Part shown: positions 48,062 to 52,028 of the stretch, piece by piece
Numbering within the stretch: the stretch's first letter is position 1
How the letters are laid out: every line of letters starts with the position of its first letter
NCBI GenBank assembly: GCA_013821315.1
Contig: JACDHA010000004.1
Span: forward strand, 30,001-82,028
Length of the DNA: 52,028 nt
DNA from: Candidatus Dependentiae bacterium
Lineage (GTDB): Bacteria; Babelota; Babeliae; Babelales; Babelaceae
Direction of reading: 5' to 3'
Program-made: the position numbers and the translations under genes
Notes under the pieces: model-generated
What the model was told of the DNA's origin: nothing
Seen by the model: only the letters and a program-made list of their open reading frames with translations
Database searches by the model: none

Positions 48062-48346
48062 TTAGTACCAGTAATAAGCCGTTGGGCTATAGTAAGCTGG
48101 TGCATAATAATCATAGTAATACGGTGCGTATCCGTAGCTATAGTTAGGATAGTAATTGTTATAATAGGGATTAGAAAAAGCACTGCCTACAAGTGCTCCT
48201 GTAGCTAATCCTAAACCAAAGCCAGCGCCGCCGCTGCGACCATAGCCACGTCCATAGCCGCCACCATAGCGACGAGCTTCTGCTTGATTAAAAAGTGCAA
48301 ATGTTGCTATAAAAGCAAAAGTAAGTAAAAAAAACTTTTTGTTCAT
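48062..48346 (-). CDS. Small secreted Gly/Tyr-rich protein
   Basis: 94 residues; ATG with GGAG 9 nt upstream. Signal peptide 1-24 (ends NQAEA). The mature protein has Arg-Gly-Gly-Tyr repeats (GGGYGRGYGR), a glycine-zipper segment (GFGLGLATGALVGSAF), and a tail with about 20 tyrosines (YNNYYPNYSYGY). The low-complexity make-up suggests a surface or matrix role or a cross-linked coat; this is inference. It is followed by its own terminator. Confidence 0.75.
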   Translation of the reverse strand: MNKKFFLLTFAFIATFALFNQAEARRYGGGYGRGYGRSGGAGFGLGLATGALVGSAFSNPYYNNYYPNYSYGYAPYYYDYYAPAYYSPTAYYWY

Positions 48347-48397
48347 AATGTTTCTCCAGTATAGTGTTAAATAAAAAATTAACTATAAGCACACTAT

Positions 48398-48712
48398 TTA
48401 GTAAGGACGTGTAGATTGTTCTAAAGCGTTATTACTCGTAGCTTGCTCAGCATCAGATCTAATACCGCGTGCTGGCGAGTAGGTGCTTGAATGCTTATAT
48501 CGCTGTGCATTTTCTTTCTCGCCACGTAATGCTGCTCTTCTCTTTCTAGTAGTTTCTAGTTGAGCTCTTGTATAGGCTAATTGGTTTTCTGATACTGGTA
48601 ACAGTGTTGTTGGTAAAAACTTCACAGGCCCGTCAGCATATATACCAATAGTACTCAACAAAAGAGCTGCCAGAATAGCGCTACTATTAATAAGCGTAAT
48701 CAGCATCAGCAT
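48398..48712 (-). CDS. Small secreted protein overlapping the upstream gene
   Basis: 104 residues if translation begins at the ATG at 48710-48712 (or 48704-48706); a longer reading to 48757 extends into the neighbour without a ribosome site. Residues about 1-26 form a signal peptide (MLMLITL through STIGIYA). The mature part is basic and polar (YTRAQLETTRKRRAALRGEKE). It overlaps the last 26 nt of the gene ending at 48687, which suggests coupled translation. No family recognised. Confidence 0.55.
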   Translation of the reverse strand: MLMLITLINSSAILAALLLSTIGIYADGPVKFLPTTLLPVSENQLAYTRAQLETTRKRRAALRGEKENAQRYKHSSTYSPARGIRSDAEQATSNNALEQSTRPY

Positions 48713-48980
48713 AATCTTGATACATGCTGTCTTCTGGATTAACATAATCGGTGCCATAATTAGTAGAGCGGTCTGACTCTAAAGGGCTTAAAGCTACGTC
48801 AGTTACGTTCTCAGCAGTGTTCAAAGTAATATCTGTTGCTGCGCCTGCAGTATTAAGGGCGCCACGTGTTGTTGCTGAAGCTGCCCCAAGAGCAGAGTCT
48901 ACTACAGGCACGACAGTTAAAGTAACTGAAGCTGAAAGCACTACAAGACTTAGTGTTAAAAATGATAGTAAGTTTTTCAT
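48687..48980 (-). CDS. Small secreted Thr/Ala-rich protein
   Basis: 97 residues; ATG with GGAG 5-6 nt upstream. Signal peptide about 1-20. The central part (GAASATTRGALNTAGAATDITLNTAENVTDVAL) is Ala/Thr/Asn-rich with short near-repeats. An acidic, Tyr/Asp-rich tail (YQDYADADYAY) ends the protein. The function is unknown; same strand as the three other small secreted proteins. Confidence 0.7.
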   Translation of the reverse strand: MKNLLSFLTLSLVVLSASVTLTVVPVVDSALGAASATTRGALNTAGAATDITLNTAENVTDVALSPLESDRSTNYGTDYVNPEDSMYQDYADADYAY

Positions 48981-49124
48981 AAAATCTCCAATATTTAATA
49001 ATTAATTTAAATAGACTTATTGTTTCTTCTACTAGTTTGAACTAAATAATGTCTAAATGTCAATAATTTATTAAATAAAACTAATATCAATGTCTTTGTT
49101 GATAGGCCTAGAGAGTTTTAGAAA

Positions 49125-50543
49125 TTAAGAATTTTGTAATAATTCAGCAAGTTTGTCTATTTTTCCAGCACCTAAAAGCAGTAAAAGATCACCCTCAGAA
49201 ATAATAAGTTTAAGCTCTTGGCAAAGAGCTTCAAGGTTTGCGTCATAGGGTACATAAGTTACGTTACACGAAGGTTGTTTCTGTTTTAAAGCAGTTACTA
49301 AATTTTGGCTTGTAATACCTGGTAGAGGAGTTTCACTTGCTCCGTGAATATCTGTTATAATAAGTTGGTCGATAGGTCCATAGGCAAAAACATTTAAAAA
49401 CTCTTGCCATAGTTTATCGGTACGAGTGTACCGTTGGGGCTGAAATACAACGATAAGTTTTTTGTCTGCTCGTTTACGTGCAACTAATAACGTATTAAAA
49501 ATCTCGGTTGGGTGATGCCCATAATCATCGAAAATCTCTGTTCCTTTATAGATTCCTTTAAAACTAAAGCGTTTTTCAACTCCCTTAAAGCTTTTAAAAG
49601 CTTTAGCTAGTACTTCAAAAGGTATATTTAAATCAAGAGCTACTGCTAATGCTGCTAGAGAGTTAAGAACATTATAACGGCCAGGCATAGCTAAGTAGAC
49701 AGAGCCTAGTAAAACAGGCTCAGATGGGTTATCTGTACCAGGTGCTTTGTTGCTATACACGTTAAAAGTAGAATGATCTTTTTCAAGGCAGACATCTTGT
49801 GCATAAATATCAGCCACACGAGGGTCAAAGCCGTATTTTATAGTTTTTACATGAGGTAACGGTAATAAAGAAAGAATATGCATGTCGTCAACACATACTA
49901 TAGCTTTACCATAAAATGGTATGTTAGTGAGAAATTGATTAAAGGTCTGTTTAATATCATTAATATCGGTATAGGTATCTAAATGTTCAAGATCAATATT
50001 GGTAACAACTGCAAGGGTTGGGTACAGACGTAACAATGATCTATCGCTTTCATCAGCTTCAGCTACTAAAAAATCTCCTGTACCCCAACGAGCGTTGGTT
50101 GAAATATTTTTAAAATGGCCACCTACAATAACTGTTGGGTCTTGATCAGCCTCAATAAGTAAATGAGCTACCATAGACGTTGTTGTAGTTTTACCATGAG
50201 CGCCTGTTATAGCAATACTATATTTAGTACGCATAAGTTCAGAAAGCATTAAGGCTCGAGGAATCGTCGGTATCCCTCGAGCCTGAGCATTTTTAATCTC
50301 TTGATTATCTGCTTTTATAGCTGAAGAATATACAAGTACGTCAACACTTGGGTGATTGCATTGGTCGGTATTGTTGCCCTTAAATACAGAGCATCCCAAG
50401 GAAAGCAACTCTTGAACGCTTTTTTGCTCTAAATCAAGATCGCATCCAGATATAGCATACCCTTGGTATTTTAAAATTTTGGCAATACCGCTCATGCCAA
50501 TGCCACCAATACCTACAAAATGTATATGACCTTTTTTGTACAT
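49125..50543 (-). CDS. murC: UDP-N-acetylmuramate--L-alanine ligase (MurC)
   Basis: 472 residues. N-terminal HFVGIGGIGMSGIAK binds the UDP-sugar. ATP-binding loop GAHGKTTTT near 115. AEADESDRS and the catalytic histidine region TNIDLEHLD follow, and DYGHHPTEI lies in the C-terminal domain. It adds L-alanine to UDP-MurNAc in the cytoplasm. No division-cluster neighbours (murG, ddl, ftsQ) are adjacent, which is unusual. Start codon without a strong Shine-Dalgarno. Confidence 0.96.
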   Translation of the reverse strand: MYKKGHIHFVGIGGIGMSGIAKILKYQGYAISGCDLDLEQKSVQELLSLGCSVFKGNNTDQCNHPSVDVLVYSSAIKADNQEIKNAQARGIPTIPRALMLSELMRTKYSIAITGAHGKTTTTSMVAHLLIEADQDPTVIVGGHFKNISTNARWGTGDFLVAEADESDRSLLRLYPTLAVVTNIDLEHLDTYTDINDIKQTFNQFLTNIPFYGKAIVCVDDMHILSLLPLPHVKTIKYGFDPRVADIYAQDVCLEKDHSTFNVYSNKAPGTDNPSEPVLLGSVYLAMPGRYNVLNSLAALAVALDLNIPFEVLAKAFKSFKGVEKRFSFKGIYKGTEIFDDYGHHPTEIFNTLLVARKRADKKLIVVFQPQRYTRTDKLWQEFLNVFAYGPIDQLIITDIHGASETPLPGITSQNLVTALKQKQPSCNVTYVPYDANLEALCQELKLIISEGDLLLLLGAGKIDKLAELLQNS

Positions 50544-50660
50544 GTAATTACTTTCATCAAAATTAAGATAAAACTTCTAGAATATACTAGTAAGCATACA
50601 AAAAGTTGACAAATTATACAAATGATCATCAAACCAATTATTAAATTTACAATAATTTGC

Positions 50661-51089
50661 TTATAGGAGTTCTCTTAATTGAAGCAACTTTTGTTGTAAT
50701 GTTATAAGTTTTTCACTTAAATTAGATGTATCTTTCAATTCTATTTGAGTGTTTTTAGCATTTTGTAGTGCTTGTCCTGTGGTATTAGATGAAGCTCGTG
50801 TAGAAGGAGTTATAGTCTCTTCTAATGAATTATCTATCGATTGCTCTTGTGGTGAACTTAATTTAGTTAAGTAACGCTTTGTTACCGCAATAGAATATTT
50901 TTTTGTATAGATAAGTTCTTTAAGAAGCATAAGTTTTTGTAAATCTTGGTGTGTATATAATCGTTGGCCGCTGGCAGATTGTTCTATCTTAAGGTTAAAT
51001 TCCTTTTCCCAAAGATTTATAATGGTGCGATCGATATTAAGCGTTTGAGTAATTTCGCCAATACGCATTTTTTTTTGTTCTATGTTCAT
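50661..51089 (-). CDS. MerR-like transcriptional regulator
   Basis: 142 residues from the ATG at 51087-51089, with AGGG 8 nt upstream; a longer reading to 51131 adds 14 residues without a ribosome site. Residues about 8-75 form a MerR winged helix: RIGEITQTLNIDRTIINLWEKEF, RLYTHQDLQKLMLLKELIY. The rest is a Ser/Thr linker and a leucine-rich coiled coil (LITLQQKLLQLREL) for dimerisation. No metal-binding cysteines. Targets unknown; it is divergent from yidC. Confidence 0.8.
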   Translation of the reverse strand: MNIEQKKMRIGEITQTLNIDRTIINLWEKEFNLKIEQSASGQRLYTHQDLQKLMLLKELIYTKKYSIAVTKRYLTKLSSPQEQSIDNSLEETITPSTRASSNTTGQALQNAKNTQIELKDTSNLSEKLITLQQKLLQLRELL

Positions 51090-51231
51090 TAGGTACCCTT
51101 TTTTATCTGTTATTACACATATAGTACACATACGTATAAGAGAGTAGTATATAGCTTGTTATACCTCAACCAACAAGAGATGTATAGTATTTTTGTTGTA
51201 GCCTCATAAGCTGTTTTATGCTATACTTAAC

Positions 51232-51237
51232 TATAAT
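51232..51237 (+). promoter_or_regulatory. -10-like element upstream of yidC
   Basis: A perfect TATAAT lies 76 nt before the chosen yidC start in the spacer shared with the divergent MerR gene. No convincing -35 at 16-18 nt. Confidence 0.35.
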
Positions 51238-51312
51238 AGATATCGTCTATAAAGAGTTCACGTTGAGTTCTTTATGTCCCAAACCAGTCTTAATCTTAAG
51301 GAAACCTTTGCG

Positions 51313-52028
51313 ATGAAATTAAAAGATTTTTTAGTACCTTTAGCTTTTATGTTAATTGTTACTTCTGTATTTCAGTACTTTTTCACCTCACGTAACCCCG
51401 ATAATTCAGGAGCTATGGCCGATAGAAGCTTTATAGCACCTACGACAGCGCGTGTGGCTGAACCTCTTGATTATTCTATTGATTTTTCAGGTAAAGATGC
51501 ACACCGTGAAAAACAAATAACTATAGTTACGACTCCTACAATAAGAGCACAGTTTTCTAACGATGGTGCTATACTTGAAAGTTTAGCTTACAAGCGTTTC
51601 TTATCAGGTCAAGAGACTTTTATGGAAACTATTGTCCCTAGTGGTATTAAAGACCAAGGAGCATTTTTAGTTGCCTTAAATGGTATTGATAGCACTCCTT
51701 ATTATTACGATTTAATCGACCATAAAACAGGTGACAATACAACCGTAGTTGCTTATAAAGGGGAAAGTGCTACTGCTACTATTATCAAACAATATACTCT
51801 CTATAACGATAGTTATAAAATTGATCTGGCATTAACAGTGCAGCCTAAAGACGAAAAGCATGCTGTTCGTCCTCGTTTGTTTCTTCCAGGACCGGCGCTT
51901 CTAGATACTGATGGATTTGATGTTCTTAAAGGTATACTTGCAAAAGAAAACAAATCATTGGAAAAAAAATCTCTTAAAGATTTACAATTATTAGGCAAAG
52001 AAAAGCCTACATTGTTTGGTTTAGAAGA
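51313..52028 (+). CDS. yidC: Membrane protein insertase YidC, N-terminal part (runs off the window)
   Basis: 238 codons are visible. The chosen ATG at 51313 follows AAGGAAA; an in-frame ATG at 51274 would add 13 polar residues. Residues 5-22 (DFLVPLAFMLIVTSVFQYFF) form the first membrane helix. From about 60 comes the periplasmic beta-sandwich (QITIVTTPTIRAQFSNDGAILESLAYKRF, FLPGPALLDTDG), which is present in diderm-type YidC and absent from the Gram-positive type. The conserved insertase core lies beyond the window. Confidence 0.9.
   Translation, partial: MKLKDFLVPLAFMLIVTSVFQYFFTSRNPDNSGAMADRSFIAPTTARVAEPLDYSIDFSGKDAHREKQITIVTTPTIRAQFSNDGAILESLAYKRFLSGQETFMETIVPSGIKDQGAFLVALNGIDSTPYYYDLIDHKTGDNTTVVAYKGESATATIIKQYTLYNDSYKIDLALTVQPKDEKHAVRPRLFLPGPALLDTDGFDVLKGILAKENKSLEKKSLKDLQLLGKEKPTLFGLE

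Overview
This is an AT-rich chromosomal segment of a bacterium with a small, compact genome. Protein-level features suggest a host-associated lineage such as Candidatus Dependentiae (TM6/Babeliales). That placement is an inference. It rests on secreted ankyrin-repeat proteins, many small signal-peptide proteins of no known family, low GC, and divergent copies of otherwise universal genes. The envelope looks diderm: the partial YidC at the right edge carries the large periplasmic domain found in Gram-negative-type bacteria, and MurA and MurC indicate peptidoglycan synthesis. The genetic code is standard.

Layout: 1-1958 holds the 3' part of a 23S rRNA and a 5S rRNA. 2090-10980 is mixed accessory and housekeeping: a secreted methyltransferase-like protein, an ABC-F ATPase, a divergent aquaporin, an EamA permease, a secreted protein with an internal duplication, and an 1108-residue membrane protein containing a CPBP glutamic protease. 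11099-14358 holds murA, a solitary atpG, a YacP-like NYN nuclease and tsaE. 14432-26775 is the translation/transcription super-operon: tRNA-Tyr, -Gly, -Thr, [a structured leader where tuf often sits], tRNA-Thr, rpmG, tRNA-Trp, secE, nusG, rplKAJL, rpoB, rpoC, tRNA-Val. It continues with rpsO, pnp, rph and a holA-like gene. On the minus strand 33590-30990 is a cdaA-cdaR-glmM operon whose CdaA has lost its catalytic motifs. Then come trpS, a pseudopilin-like protein and a UvrD/PcrA helicase. 37847-41670 is an accessory island of two related secreted ankyrin proteins and two small related proteins. hflX, then ffh-rpsP-khpA-trmD-rplS, follow; trmD is fused to a second SPOUT-type domain. 46668-48980 encodes a putative lipoprotein and four small secreted proteins. 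The window closes with murC, a MerR-like regulator and the start of yidC.

The most notable observations are these. First, RpoB has a roughly 63-residue nine-cysteine insertion near its N terminus whose first half copies the spacing of the beta' zinc ribbon. Second, a degenerate diadenylate cyclase is kept in its usual cdaA-cdaR-glmM operon. Third, the CPBP protease is an internally duplicated protein whose second half has lost the active site. Fourth, TrmD is fused to a TM1570-like SPOUT domain. Fifth, the pre-secE position usually occupied by tuf holds a compact hairpin-rich leader instead. No CRISPR array, insertion sequence, prophage or attachment site was seen.
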